In this document: positions 1-9,018 of the stretch, piece after piece
How positions within the stretch are numbered: position 1 is the stretch's first letter
Layout: the number at the start of each line of letters is the position of its first letter
Origin: Temnopleurus reevesii
Lineage: Eukaryota; Echinodermata; Echinoidea; Temnopleuroida; Temnopleuridae
Assembly: GCA_036244855.1 (NCBI GenBank)
Contig: BQKZ01001782.1
Location: 62,510 to 76,029, forward strand
DNA: 13,520 nt
Direction: 5' to 3'
Translations under genes and position numbers: made by a program
The notes under the pieces: generated by a model
The model's database searches: none
What the model was told of the DNA's origin: nothing
The model's input: the letters and a program-made list of their open reading frames with translations, nothing else

Positions 1-55
1 TGAATAATAAACACACCGAATTGATATATATTAATTATAATCTATTCCGTTTTAG

Positions 56-174
56 GGCTGCACGTTCTTAGCCATCTTTGGTCTACCCGGTTACAAACAT
101 GAAGATGATTGTGCAAGAGCGCTCAAATGCTCCTACCGTATGATCGAACTTCTCAAGGGAACAAACAACGTCAT
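56..174 (+). CDS. ADCY10: sAC exon A, start of the visible C2 catalytic domain (partial gene)
   Basis: Exon of a soluble adenylyl cyclase, the bicarbonate-responsive enzyme that makes cAMP from ATP in cytosol, cilia and sperm. It is bounded by acceptor ttttag (ends 55) and donor gtaagt (175). It reads in phase 0 from GCTFLAIFGLPGYK to GTNNV and ends with two bases of the next codon. The segment GC-FL-IFGLPG matches the C2 strand that follows the VFMFDK motif in family members. The preceding exon (an equivalent of N at 12819-12850) lies outside the window. The same exon recurs in damaged form at 13129 and 13340, and this is the only copy here without a stop. Family assignment is firm; limits come from splice consensus. 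Confidence 0.9.
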
Positions 175-354
175 GTAAGTTTTAAAAAGTATATATATAA
201 TTGTGGGAGAAATATGTTATAATAACTGTGTATCGATTCAATTGCCATATACATTATTCAATAAAATGTGAACGCGAAAATCGCATTATTAGGTAAGTCG
301 GGTTTTGATTTTAACGTTATTTTACGTTACGATATTATATGGAACGCAATAAAC

Positions 355-437
355 AATAATAATAATAATAATAATAATTGAATTTATATTGCGCTTTTTC
401 CAGAGGATACAATACAATACAACAGTAGCTACCCTGG
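355..437. repeat. (AAT)8 microsatellite plus attached dispersed repeat
   Basis: Eight AAT units (355-378) run directly into sequence reading aatttatattgcgc and ttttccagagg, then gctaccctgg at 428-437. From memory, AAT tracts joined to a 'tttatatagcgc..ttttccagagg' core are common dispersed repeats in marine invertebrate genomes. A related gctaccctg block sits beside another AAT tract at 11397. Microsatellite certain; family membership is recollection. Confidence 0.65.
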
Positions 438-449
438 ATAAACAAAGCA

Positions 450-535
450 TATTATTACCATTATAATTGTTATTGTCATTACCTTTATTGTTATCATTCT
501 TATTTTTTATTGTTATTGCCATTATTATCATTATA
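450..535. repeat. Degenerate ATT/TTATTG low-complexity tract
   Basis: Imperfect runs of ATT, TTATTG and ATTATC triplet-like units. The minus-strand open frame across it is low-complexity Asn/Ile and is not a gene. Confidence 0.7.
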
Positions 536-1645
536 CATTTCATAGCAATACCGGAACATTGGGATTTGCTTTCCACCTAGTGTTACGAAAAATAAGCCTA
601 ACTCAGTAATCTGATGTAAATTAAAAAAATCGGTACGATCAGAAAATAGAAACTACCTTTTACTATGTACGATTTGTATAATTTTTACTTCATTTGATGG
701 AATTGCATGATAGCGTTCTGGGCTTTAATTCCTTTAAACAAAGCGAAGACTTTATATTTTGTCCTTCGGATCGACGCTTTGAACATGACAGCGGCATAAT
801 ATATTCATCAATGTGTGATAAAAGAATGGTTAAAGCAATGCCAAAATTTAAAGACTAGATCAGTGCTTGCATTAATGTGCAAATGTGGCAGGGACTTGGC
901 TGATTGACTGTTCACAAGTCATTATTTTTCAATGATGCAAGTCTAGCCATTGTTCATCTGTCAATGAAGTTGATGACTCAAATAACCACAAAACATTGCC
1001 GCAGAATAATGAATATGACTCAGCCTGAAGGTGACACTTCATCGTTCATACAATACCTGATCATGTACCCCAGCATGCCCTGTCCTTAACCACTGCAGCT
1101 ATGGGGGAAGACAGTTGATCCTATTAATCTCATGTGTAAATTGTCAAGAAAAGTGACACCTGTCACACTCAGCTTTGACACTTCACAAAGTGACTAACTT
1201 TTATACGTCGTCATCGCGCGCGTGTCATAAATGTATCAACTATTTTTATCACTGATTCAAAATATATATGCTATTTTCAGGGCCTCCCATCGCTCTAGTC
1301 AGTAATTAAGTTTGAAGTGCCGAATCTTTTTATAGACAGCGTCTTGAGACACGCTCCAAATATAGTAAAGATGAATGTGCGTGGTCGAAAGGCCCGGTGA
1401 AAAGGTACTCCGAGGATCCTCATGACTAATAGGGCGAAATAGGTTCTCCTGTTTTTATCTTGTTATTTCTGCACGTACACCAGAGATAACTTTCTCGTCC
1501 AGTCTTCCTAGAATAGTTTACAGTCTTATCAACAGGTAATAACTAGGTAGTGCGATTGAAACTAATGGTAAACCTTTAATAGTTTGCCAAACATGAAAAA
1601 AGAGGCAATCTGTTGCTCTTTGGTATATTCAACTGTCAATTATTA

Positions 1646-1787
1646 GTTCCTGAAACACTTCCTGGGAGGGCAATATTTTTTTTTTATTGTCCCTATCCCC
1701 CGGTAGGGGCACAACTACCCTTACGAACGTCCTTCGGACGATTCTCATATTTTGTTCATGAACCATTTCCTGGAAAGACAATATTTT
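1646..1787. repeat. Diverged 34-bp direct repeat flanking a 74-bp insert
   Basis: Segments 1646-1679 and 1754-1787 match at 28 of 34 positions; both begin gttc.tgaa and end caatatttt. Between them lies a poly-T stretch, ccccggtagggg, and a small hairpin cgtcc-ttc-ggacg near 1729-1741. This is probably a local duplication or insertion footprint. Confidence 0.5.
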
Positions 1788-2367
1788 GGTAATAGTTGTA
1801 TCTCACCCCACCCATCTGATACTAGGGCCACGAACACCTTTTCATGTATTATACGATTTCATGAAGTAAATAATTTGTATGGCGTTCAGAGAGGTGGTCG
1901 TGATCCAAGCGTAAAGTTAAAAAGTATTTCGTGATCTTTCGTGATAAAATGGGTATACTGTAATAATAATGTTCTAGTTTTGCCTTCATATGTCATTATC
2001 GTGTGTAGATCTCCTTCGCATTTTCATATAAGCTTTCTTCCCAGAATCAAATATATTCAACGCATAGTCAAACTAAAAATTTAAGCCTTAAAAATATATA
2101 TATAGTTTATGAAGTGTCAGTTCAAATAAGTCTTTGGATCTTTCAAATAATTTTATGCAGTGTATAGGCCTTTAAGTTTAGAATTTAGAGAGCTATTTCC
2201 GAGAAAAAGTCAAGTTTTGTGTTTATTTCATATCATAATTATTGTTGTTCATTTTTTTTGTGCTTTTTAAATTGTCGAATAGAGAATGGCACCATTAATT
2301 AAAGTTGTATTGATTGATTTGTTTGTATACGTATTTATCTATTCATTCATCCATTCCTTCATATTAG

Positions 2368-2444
2368 CCAAGCGTCTATCGGTGTCACGACGGGTGCGTC
2401 TTTCTGTGGCGTAGTTGGTCACGTACACAGGCATGAATATACTG
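2368..2444 (+). CDS. ADCY10: sAC exon B, C2 strand-turn with HEYT
   Basis: A 77-nt exon between acceptor atattag (ends 2367) and donor gtaagg (2445). The first base completes the codon left by exon A, giving I-Q-A-S-I-G-V-T-T-G, then FCGVVG and RHEYT. The last base starts the Val codon finished in exon C. The SIGV..G..FCG.VG...RHEYT pattern is typical of sAC C2. The Thr at 2441-2443 corresponds, by my recollection of human numbering, to T405, which contacts the adenine base. The exon is too short and too AT-flanked to stand out as an ORF; phase agreement on both sides supports it strongly. Confidence 0.9.
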
Positions 2445-2964
2445 GTAAGGGGGCAATACCATCATTTTGTTGAAATTTACCCATCAACTAAGATATTATA
2501 AATTACCTTCTTATAATATTATGAAATATAAAATTTGCGAACGGCAACAAATATTTCAATTTATTGCCGGTTTTATTTATATGAAGTTGACATTTACCAA
2601 TTTTTGCCGCGGCGGCAGCGTCCATCAAAGATCATTTAAGCATCTAATTAGATTTTTGGACTATAAGTTTGAAGGTCAAATACTACAGAGGGTATGAGGT
2701 ACCTGATAAATGCTCCCAAAGCTGATTATATTGGGGTTTTTTGTCGATGAGTTTCTCCCTTTATCGTAAAATAACAATTTGTTCAGAGAAAATTTAAGAA
2801 CAGTTGGAAATATTCAAAATTAACTTGGACGAATGATCAGGTATGAATAATAAACTCAAGAAGAAATGATTTTTTTTTTCTGCGAAAAAACGTGGGAACT
2901 TTGAAACTATACAATCAATGAATAAAATAAATCAATCTTCAACTTAAACCCAAATTCTACTCAG
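2445..2964 (+). other. Intron B-C
   Basis: 520-bp AT-rich intron. An open frame at 2467-2697 has no family resemblance and no matching splice sites. Nothing else is recognised. Confidence 0.6.
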
Positions 2965-3148
2965 TGATTGGACGTAAGGTGAACATGGCAGCCCGTCTTA
3001 TGATGCACTACCCGAACAAGGTATCCTGCGACTCCGAGACATTCCATCACTGCAAACAACCACGGGCATTCTTCCACGAACTTCCGCTCAGAGAGATGAA
3101 AGGTGTCAGCGATGCTGGCGCTATCCATGAATACATTGAGGGCGACGA
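2965..3148 (+). CDS. ADCY10: sAC exon C, catalytic N and R of C2
   Basis: A 184-nt exon with acceptor ctcag (ends 2964) and donor gtaagg (3149). It enters with two bases to give V-I-G-R-K-V-N-M-A-A-R, then LMMHYP, VSCDSETF, and FFHELPLREMKGVSDAG. The Asn and Arg of VNMAAR correspond to the ribose/phosphate-contacting Asn412 and Arg416 of human sAC (numbering from memory), so this half-site looks catalytically competent. The C-terminal KGV.D.G segment is the conserved end of class III cyclase domains. It exits with two bases (GA). An overlapping minus-strand open frame of similar length is a shadow. Confidence 0.93.
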
Positions 3149-3738
3149 GTAAGGAATATATCATTTTGATTAATGATTAAGGCGTAGATGTTTTTTTGAT
3201 ATTTCATGATACACCTTTAACATATGTCTGTCATTATTTATCGCCAAACAACGCCCCAACATATTCTACAACTAATTGCCACCCAATGTTTTCCAATGAA
3301 AAGTGGTTAGTCGTGAAAATGGAATGAAACAGCTCTTTTTTTTAAAGTATAAATCTTTAATAGACTTCTGAGAATCTTACCTACCAAAATTAGTACAATG
3401 AGCAGCGAATGTTTGACAGTGTCAAACATTCGAGATTCGTCAACGTTCGCAAAATGTTCATTAACAGTTTGAAGTTTCAAGTGGATTTTATGTCCAAGTA
3501 TTTAGCTAGTATTTGCAAACATTCGTGAATCACTCTCATAAGTTCGACACCGGCCAAGGTATTGCTAGCAAATCTTTAATTCGGTACGTTCGTGTCAAAC
3601 GTGCACTGCTCAGTGAGATACCCCATAAATCAATTACACAATATTTTATTTACCCTCTAAACAAAGAACATAATAACGTCGTGAAATTAAGAAATTTTTT
3701 CCCATTAAATATTGATATCTCTCCATCTATTTCTTTAG
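3149..3738 (+). other. Intron C-D
   Basis: 590-bp intron. It contains a strong palindrome at 3406-3432 and possible imperfect terminal inverted repeats at 3399 and 3612 (separate entry). No other coding sequence is recognised. Confidence 0.6.
3399..3612. repeat. Palindrome and possible miniature inverted-repeat element
   Basis: A 13-bp arm starting cgaatgtttgaca at 3406-3418 is perfectly inverted at 3420-3432, with a single central base. The block tgagcag plus cgaatgtttgaca at the left (from 3399) is imperfectly inverted at about 3588-3612, so the stretch may be a small non-autonomous element of about 214 bp. I could not find a clear target-site duplication, so the element call is weak; the palindrome itself is certain. 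Confidence 0.45.
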
Positions 3739-3800
3739 ACGAAGAGTTTCTACTGGGTTCAACGCTGTCACTATACCTGAGTATGATTACCCCTTGCTCG
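3739..3800 (+). CDS. ADCY10: sAC exon D, linker from C2 to the P-loop domain
   Basis: A 62-nt exon between acceptor ctttag (ends 3738) and donor gtgagt (3801). With the two bases carried from exon C it reads E-R-R-V-S-T-G-F-N-A-V, then IPEYDYPLL, and leaves one G. The DYPLLGR motif spanning the D-E junction is the family signature at the entry to the NTPase-like domain (human YPLLGR). A longer open frame at 3513-3836 uses a different frame and is a shadow. Confidence 0.87.
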
Positions 3801-4170
3801 GTGAGTAAATGTGGTCCTTTGTCATCTTACCTTTAATCATACGTTTATTCTTTCATGTATGTATTTTTTAAATTTATTTATCTACTTTTTTTTTTAAATC
3901 TATTCATGTATCTATTAATGTTACAATTTATTAATTCAATCTTTCTACTTTATCATTCATTCATTTATTCATCTAATCGGATTTAAGCAGGATGGTTAAC
4001 AATATATCTATTTCTTGATAATTAGCTAATTCAAACATGCTCGTGAACTAATTTATGTTAAACATTTCAATCGGATGAAAAGAGAGAAATTGAATGCTTG
4101 TTCATCTCAAAACAGTTGAAGTTTTTAAAAATATTGACTGGACAGTATTGGTGTTTCTCGTTTATTGCTA

Positions 4171-4835
4171 ACGATATCATCTTGTGGGATGAACGGGCCT
4201 AATGGAGTGACTTGTGTGGAGATCAGTAGGCGGGGGTCCCTGTATGTGAACATATCATATGTGTTTCTAGTCTTCACCCTTGCAAGAAAACACACGCTCC
4301 CTTTGTTTTTGTGTGTTTTCTATCCTGAAAATGTAAATGCAGTGGCATTCTAATATGTATAGTATTCATTCCCTTTATTGTTTATTCTTGCGTTTCTTTC
4401 TATCTATTAAAATGCATATATTTAATGAAACTATTTAATAAAGAAACGTTGCAACGCATTGGGTTGACGATTGTTTTGAGAAAAATTTATTATAGAAGAT
4501 ATCATCTGATAGAATGAATGGACTTAATGGAGGAACAAGGGTGGAGAATAGTAAGCGTCGTGGCGGTACCAGTAAGTGAGGTATTGTCTGATTTCTGTAG
4601 GTAACGTAAATAGCGCCAGTAGCAAGAGCGAGTTCTTTTCCTCTTATAAAATGAGCTGGAGTGGCGAGTGTAATTGTATATTTTCACTTGTAAGAACGTA
4701 TACGCATTTTATTAAAAAAAACATATTTCGCAGTAAAAAACATTTAAACAATTAGTGATGATATTGTCTGATGGAATAAAACGACCTAATGGAGGGACCA
4801 GTATGAAGAATGGTAATCCGAGACGGCCCAATTAA
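4171..4835 (+). repeat. Three diverged copies of an intronic repeat (R1, R2, R3)
   Basis: R1 starts near 4171, R2 near 4496 and R3 near 4755. Each carries a block resembling gatatcatctgatgg, then taatggaggga, then a gtggagaatagtaag-like tail. R1 and R2 appear related over a longer stretch of perhaps 190 bp. The copies are in direct orientation and at unequal spacing. They lie immediately upstream of the duplicated exon pair E1/E2. Their origin is unknown; they do not translate into any sAC segment I recognise. Confidence 0.55.
4285..4321. repeat. 11-bp perfect inverted repeat (hairpin)
   Basis: Arm agaaaacacac at 4285-4295 is perfectly complementary to gtgtgttttct at 4311-4321, with a 15-nt pyrimidine-rich loop. 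It lies inside the R1 repeat region of the intron before E1. Confidence 0.7.
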
Positions 4836-4917
4836 AGTGCCTCAAAATTGTGTAGAGTCAGCTTCCACGACGATTAAACATTGTTACGTCACGTTTTATG
4901 GTTTATTATTTCTGAAG

Positions 4918-5083
4918 GACGTGACAAGGAGATGGCAGTCTTCATGCGGGAGCTCGATCTGCTTCATCAGCAGAGAACGCGCGGCGACCATCGAAGGATC
5001 ATCGTATTCCGAGGCGACCCGGGCATTGGGAAGAGTCGTATGATGGACGCCGCTTTTACAGCCGCTAAGAAAGAAGACTATGC
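4918..5083 (+). CDS. ADCY10: sAC exon E1, P-loop (Walker A), alternative copy 1
   Basis: A 166-nt exon after acceptor tctgaag (ends 4917). It completes the Gly codon from exon D and reads G-R-D-K-E-M-A-V-F, then RIIVFRGDPGIGKSRMMDAA, and ends with two bases before a weak donor gtactg (5084). The Walker A motif GDPGIGKS is at 5013-5036 and binds the phosphates in P-loop NTPases; its exact role in sAC is regulatory and not settled. E1 differs from E2 at four residues (Arg, Phe, Lys and Ala here against Gln, Ile, Ile and Thr) but at about 14 synonymous codons. Its donor lacks the +5 G, so it may be the less used choice. Confidence 0.85.
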
Positions 5084-5164
5084 GTACTGTTGTCCACTTG
5101 CTGTCATTAGAAATATATGCATTTCTTAAACATATTTATTCATTTATTTGTCAAATTTTCAAAG

Positions 5165-5330
5165 GTCGTGACAAGGAGATGGCAGTGTTCATGCGGGAGC
5201 TTGATCTCCTCCATCAGCAGAGAACGCGCGGTGACCATCGAAGGATCATCGTCTTCCAAGGTGACCCCGGCATCGGCAAGAGTCGTATGATGGACGCAGC
5301 AATTACAGCCGCTATCAAAGAAGACTACAC
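5165..5330 (+). CDS. ADCY10: sAC exon E2, P-loop (Walker A), alternative copy 2
   Basis: A 166-nt near-copy of E1 with the same phases, 247 bp downstream. Its acceptor is ttttcaaag (ends 5164) and its donor gtatga (5331) is better than that of E1. Walker A GDPGIGKS is at 5260-5283. It carries Gln before GDPG and Ile in place of Phe and Lys in the following helix. Only 81 bp separate it from E1. Splicing E1 to E2 would read GCG TCG TGA, an immediate stop. Skipping both (D to F) would read GGG TGG TTC CTC TAG, also a stop. Exactly one of the two must therefore be used. Both have stayed open, so both are probably functional. Confidence 0.88.
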
Positions 5331-5865
5331 GTATGATATCTCTTCAGTTCAAATCTTCGATTTAATATACAAATACTAACATACATAAATAATTTGTGAC
5401 TTTTCTACATTGCACTAATTAGCTAATTATTGCAAACAGTGATAAGCGCGATCTATTGGTCATGGTCGACTCTTGAATCATTACAATTGAAACTTGTATG
5501 AATATCATTATGAGTATTATTTAAAAATAAAAGCAGTTTGTGTCTATTTGAAATTGTGCTATAAAAGTAAACGAATCTTTAGACCTGGTTCAATGATTTA
5601 AAATCAATCATAGATAGAAAGATAAAACAAAATTGCAAACACGGCATTTACATTAACATGCTTAATCTTGTCTCTGCTTCTACCAAAATAAATATGCTCG
5701 GACGGGAACGATTATAATGACGACATGAACAAATAATTTTAATTTCCTGTTGAAGAAATAAATTCATTTGAACCTTAAAATAATATGTAAAAACATGACA
5801 TTAAAGTTTTACGATAAGAACAGAACAACGTATTTACGTAATTTGGTATCACTCTTTGTCATCAG
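5331..5865 (+). other. Intron E2-F
   Basis: 535-bp AT-rich intron with no feature I can name. The open frame that begins at 5768 runs into exon F only because the intron tail is open. Confidence 0.6.
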
Positions 5866-6058
5866 GGTGGTTCCTCTAGCGCTAACCTTGAACGATTCTG
5901 GTACTCCATACTACGTGGTGAAGCTGCTGATAGCCATCCTCCTGGAGATGGAAGACTGTGCAAGCCATGTCGAGAGAGAACATTCTCTCGTCCAACATGT
6001 CAAGGATGAGAAACTGCGAGAAGACCTCTGCTTGCTCAACGATCTGTTGGTTCTGAAG
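5866..6058 (+). CDS. ADCY10: sAC exon F, NTPase-like domain after Walker A
   Basis: A 193-nt exon from acceptor atcag (ends 5865) to donor gtaaaa (6059). Its first G completes the codon left by either E copy. It reads V-V-P-L-A-L-T-L-N-D-S-G-T-P-Y-Y, then KLLIAILLEM, and ends LCLLNDLLVLK in phase 0. The LLND..... segment matches human sAC between Walker A and Walker B (LLNDIF). The C-terminal half is charged and helical. Confidence 0.9.
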
Positions 6059-6896
6059 GTAAAATAGAAAATATATTATTTATCTAACTTCTTAGCATAA
6101 AGTAGGAATTATCCTCTATTTATCACGGTAAAGTACGAAGATATATCTACATGTCCATTGATTAGCTCTGGGGTTAACTCTTCCTGTACTTGATGGTCAT
6201 TTTTTTTTCAAAGTCAATACGAAATAAAGACGTTTGCTAGATTATCTACCGATATAAAGAGGCTTTCAAACATGATGATCTTTGTTTTGCTGTGTGTTTT
6301 TCTTTAATATGTGCAAATTTAACTGATCAGTGACATTTTAAGTTTTCAAGGTAAAGTAAAAAAAAAAACAAAAAAATAACCGTTTGAATACTCAACAATT
6401 GTTTGGGAACAAAGGTAAGGAAAGAACGAGTTGGCTTGCCAAGTGATACTATATTTCTGAAGGCATGATAATCAAAACATTTGCTTGGTCAATAATATTA
6501 TAGATTTCAAAGTAAACTAGCAACATCGTTTTGCATAATGATCATGATTACATGATATATCTTGATAATAATTATAATATACACATCATTTGGAATAAAC
6601 CATCTGTAGACTATTCTGAGCATGCAGAGGGATAAGAATAGTATACAACAGAAAATTAATTTCTTCAGTAATGTTCAATTTGCCGAACATGTTTCGATGT
6701 TCGCCGCTCTCGGAAAAAAAAGTTTGGAAGTGTTAGTCAGATCGACAAATAAAGACACGAATAAACTATGGCAGTGACAAACTCTATAAATATTACAATT
6801 ACATTAGTTGATTGATTGTCGAATATATTGCTTACTGATCGCAGTATGAAATAATGAAATGAATTATTTATTCCATGTTGTCTTGTCTTTCTGCAG
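6059..6896 (+). other. Intron F-G
   Basis: 838-bp AT-rich intron with an A-rich tract near 6358-6377. The minus-strand open frame at 6737-7114 runs antisense through exon G and is hydrophobic low-complexity; I treat it as a shadow. Nothing else is recognised. Confidence 0.6.
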
Positions 6897-6983
6897 TTTC
6901 CCACAAACCCAAGGTGTATGCACATGACGAGTGAGCAGCAAACCAGGGCCTTGCATAAACTACTCGTCCAGATTGTCAACCAG
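6897..6983 (+). CDS. ADCY10: sAC exon G, short helix before Walker B
   Basis: An 87-nt, phase 0-0 exon of 29 codons, with acceptor tttctgcag (ends 6896) and donor gtactc (6984). It reads F-P-T-N-P-R-C-M-H-M-T, then a helix EQQTRALHKLLVQIVNQ. It corresponds to the FPISREI...LFMKILKLIVKE stretch of the vertebrate protein that leads into Walker B. As a symmetrical exon it could be skipped without a frameshift. Confidence 0.87.
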
Positions 6984-7255
6984 GTACTCGCAAAATCATT
7001 TATAAATTTGTAAAAAAACAAAAAGAAATGAAATAATAATAAGAAGAATAAATGACAAATATATGTAAGCTTCGTGTGAGGGGTTATCTTTTTTAAAGAG
7101 ATATAATATGACATGCGCCGTCAGTTTTAACTGGGTTTTTAATCATATTAAAATAAATGAATTCCATATTTTATGAAACATTTCTGATTTGCCAATAAAT
7201 ATGTACAATGAAACAAAAAGAAAACATCAGAGATTTATTTCCATTTCTGTTTTAG

Positions 7256-7536
7256 TCCACCTCAGACCAGGCAGTCATATTCGCGATTGACGACGCGCAC
7301 TACATCGACAACGAATCCTGGGAGTTCCTGGCTCACCTCGCCTCCAGCAACTCATCGGCCACACTCCTACTCACCATGCGGCCCTTCACGGACATCCAGC
7401 CCTGCCCGACGGCTATGGGAGTCCTCAGCCATCAGAAGTGTTATCACATCAAGCTGGGACCTCTCAACAAGAGCTGCATGGCTGCCCTGGCCTGCCAGCT
7501 TATGGATGTCGTCCAAGTCCCAGAAGAATTAGTCAA
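7256..7536 (+). CDS. ADCY10: sAC exon H, Walker B region
   Basis: The longest exon here, 281 nt, from acceptor ctgttttag (ends 7255) to donor gtaatt (7537). It reads S-T-S-D-Q then the Walker B strand AVIFAIDDAHYID (V-I-F-A-I-D-D at 7274-7294; the Asp pair coordinates Mg in P-loop ATPases). It continues with ESWEFLAHLA, TLLLTMRPF, YHIKLGPLNKSCMAALACQLM and VPEELV. This matches human IIFIIDEAQFVDS..WRFM closely in order and spacing. It is markedly GC-richer than the flanking introns. It leaves two bases (AA). Confidence 0.93.
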
Positions 7537-8296
7537 GTAATTACTTTTATCCCAAAATACAAAAAGAATAGTTAAAAAAAACACAAATAGATTAACAATA
7601 AATAAAGAAAGTACATAAATGATGAGTTTCCTGAAATAGATTAGAGAATCATGATTAAAACGAAAGACAGGGCTTATAAACAAAATTGTCTGAGAAATGA
7701 ATATTGGGGGAATGTGTTGTTATTTAATTTGAAAAATATAAGACTTTATAGATATAACACTATCATAATTAGAAAGCTGTTTTAAAATGTTTGATTGAAT
7801 TAAAATGGAATTTTAAAAAATGTAATCGTATTTGTCGCGACATCAAAGTTCTTTCTCTCCACGCAACGATCTAAAAGGTTGAGCCACATACAGTATTTGT
7901 GCCAGAAGGCCAATAAATGAATTTGATTTACGCCGGACGTACGTTGGATTTTTAAACAAAAATGTTCTTTAAGAAGATTTGTGACAACAGCGTCGAAATG
8001 AGTTTTGGATGCTTATATATATCTTTTTTTCTTATAAGTTTTTAGAATCGTTATAACATGATTATAATTAAATGTTTGATGAGCAGAAGGATTCATGTCA
8101 CAAAGAATTAACTGTCTTTGAAATATGAGTGGTTCTGTGCATGTTAGCATCATCTTCAGGAGAACTCATTTAATTTCCGAGTAAAATAACGCGTTTTACT
8201 GAAAAGCTTTATACTCATCGAACATTTCTACTCATTCATCCACGAGTGAAACCTTCAAGCAATGATAAAATTGGTTGTGTCATTTCTTGAATACAG
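7537..8296 (+). other. Intron H-I
   Basis: 760-bp AT-rich intron. I see no exon remnant, RNA gene or strong repeat. The minus-strand open frame at 7444-7683 is a shadow of exon H and the intron. Confidence 0.6.
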
Positions 8297-8522
8297 GATT
8301 CTGCAAGAGAAGAGTCATGGCATTGCATCGTGGTGTGAGCAGCTGATCCGTGAGATGTTCTCGAGCGACAAACTCCAGCTGGTGCCCCGACGGAGTCCCG
8401 AAGCGACCAAAGTGGTCGGTCAAATCATGCCTGATCACGCAGCCCTGCAGAAGCGACGCGAGAGTAGCAGCAGTAGCTACTCGGGAAGACTACCAAGGAG
8501 CAGACGGGCCAGCGTTGATGAG
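8297..8522 (+). CDS. ADCY10: sAC exon I, end of the NTPase-like domain with Ser-rich loop and RRAS site
   Basis: A 226-nt exon from acceptor atacag (ends 8296) to donor gtgaat (8523). It completes Lys and reads K-I-L-Q-E-K-S-H-G-I-A-S-W-C-E-Q-L-I-R-E-M, equivalent to the EGSCGIPFYCEELLKNL region of human sAC. After that it is a basic and Ser-rich, probably disordered loop: RRSPEATK, KRRESSSSSYSG, PRSRRASVDE. R-R-A-S at 8502-8513 fits the protein kinase A consensus R-R-x-S. The loop replaces a poorly conserved region of the vertebrate protein. It ends in phase 0. Confidence 0.9.
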
Positions 8523-8794
8523 GTGAATTTATTCATTTGATGTGGTTTATTTTGTGGTAATCAACTACGGAAGGAATTTAGCGAAGGTTCAATCTGGCAA
8601 TACATATTACCCTTAAAAAAGTCGCCATGGCGACAAAGAATATATAACTTTGGAGAAGACGAACTTAATTGGTATCTAGCAAAGCGCCAGGATGACGGCA
8701 ATAGAAAGCCAGGACTATGATATAGATACAGCGCAATAATCGCGCCTATTTGCATGTACAGACTATAAGATGAATATAATCATCATTTTCTAAG

Positions 8795-8948
8795 TCTGGA
8801 CCAAGTTTCCCGATACCAGAGGGAGCACTGAAGCGTCTTCAGCAGCTAGAATAGGGCATTGATGAAGGAGATACAGATACTTGTGTCGTGTGCATCGTAT
8901 CACCGGTAGTAAAGCAACAGGACCTTGAGATATCAAACTTAAGGCCTA
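8795..8948 (+). pseudogene. Dead duplicate of exon J (J')
   Basis: Starts right after an AG (ends 8794) and reads S-G-P-S-F-P-I-P-E-G-A-L-K-R-L-Q-Q-L-E followed by an in-frame TAG at 8852-8854. Similarity to exon J continues in the same frame (G-I-D-E-G-D-T-D-T, VVCIVSP) to about 8940, where the donor has decayed (ggcctat in place of gtgaat). Its start is 224 bp upstream of J. The pyrimidine tract is poor. It cannot encode protein past the stop, and without a donor it is unlikely to be spliced. Confidence 0.85.
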
Positions 8949-9018
8949 TAAGGCTCTAACAGATGAATAATACAGCAGTAACATACATAGTTGACATTAC
9001 TTTCACTCCCTTTTTCAG

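Larger units (their letters stand above)
175..2367 (+). other. Long intron A-B
   Basis: AT-rich intron of about 2.2 kb. It holds an AAT microsatellite with an attached dispersed repeat (355-437), a degenerate ATT-rich tract (450-535) and a diverged direct repeat (1646-1787). Short open frames near 904-1089 and 1752-1934 show no recognisable domain and lack matching splice context. I see no decayed sAC exon in it. Confidence 0.7.
3801..4917 (+). other. Intron D-E1
   Basis: 1.1-kb intron. It has T-rich and ATTC-like tracts (3830-3980), three copies of a diverged repeat (4171-4835) and an 11-bp hairpin (4285-4321). Small open frames at 4165, 4502 (minus) and 4810 overlap the repeats and show no recognised product. 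Confidence 0.6.

Noticed and set aside
322..576. 84-residue minus-strand open frame
   Set aside because: Runs through AAT/ATT microsatellite sequence; Asn/Ile low-complexity with no domain.
2961..3164. Minus-strand open frame of 67 residues
   Set aside because: Exact antisense shadow of exon C, which has catalytic motifs and splice sites on the + strand.
3513..3836. 107-residue + strand open frame
   Set aside because: Reads exon D in the wrong frame; the spliced frame gives IPEYDYPLLG and fits both neighbours.
6737..7114. 125-residue minus-strand open frame, hydrophobic
   Set aside because: Antisense to exon G and AT-rich introns; its Phe/Leu/Ile content comes from A-rich DNA, and there is no motif or promoter.
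7287..7532. 81-residue + strand open frame rich in Thr/Ser/Pro
   Set aside because: Out-of-frame reading of exon H; the true frame contains Walker B.
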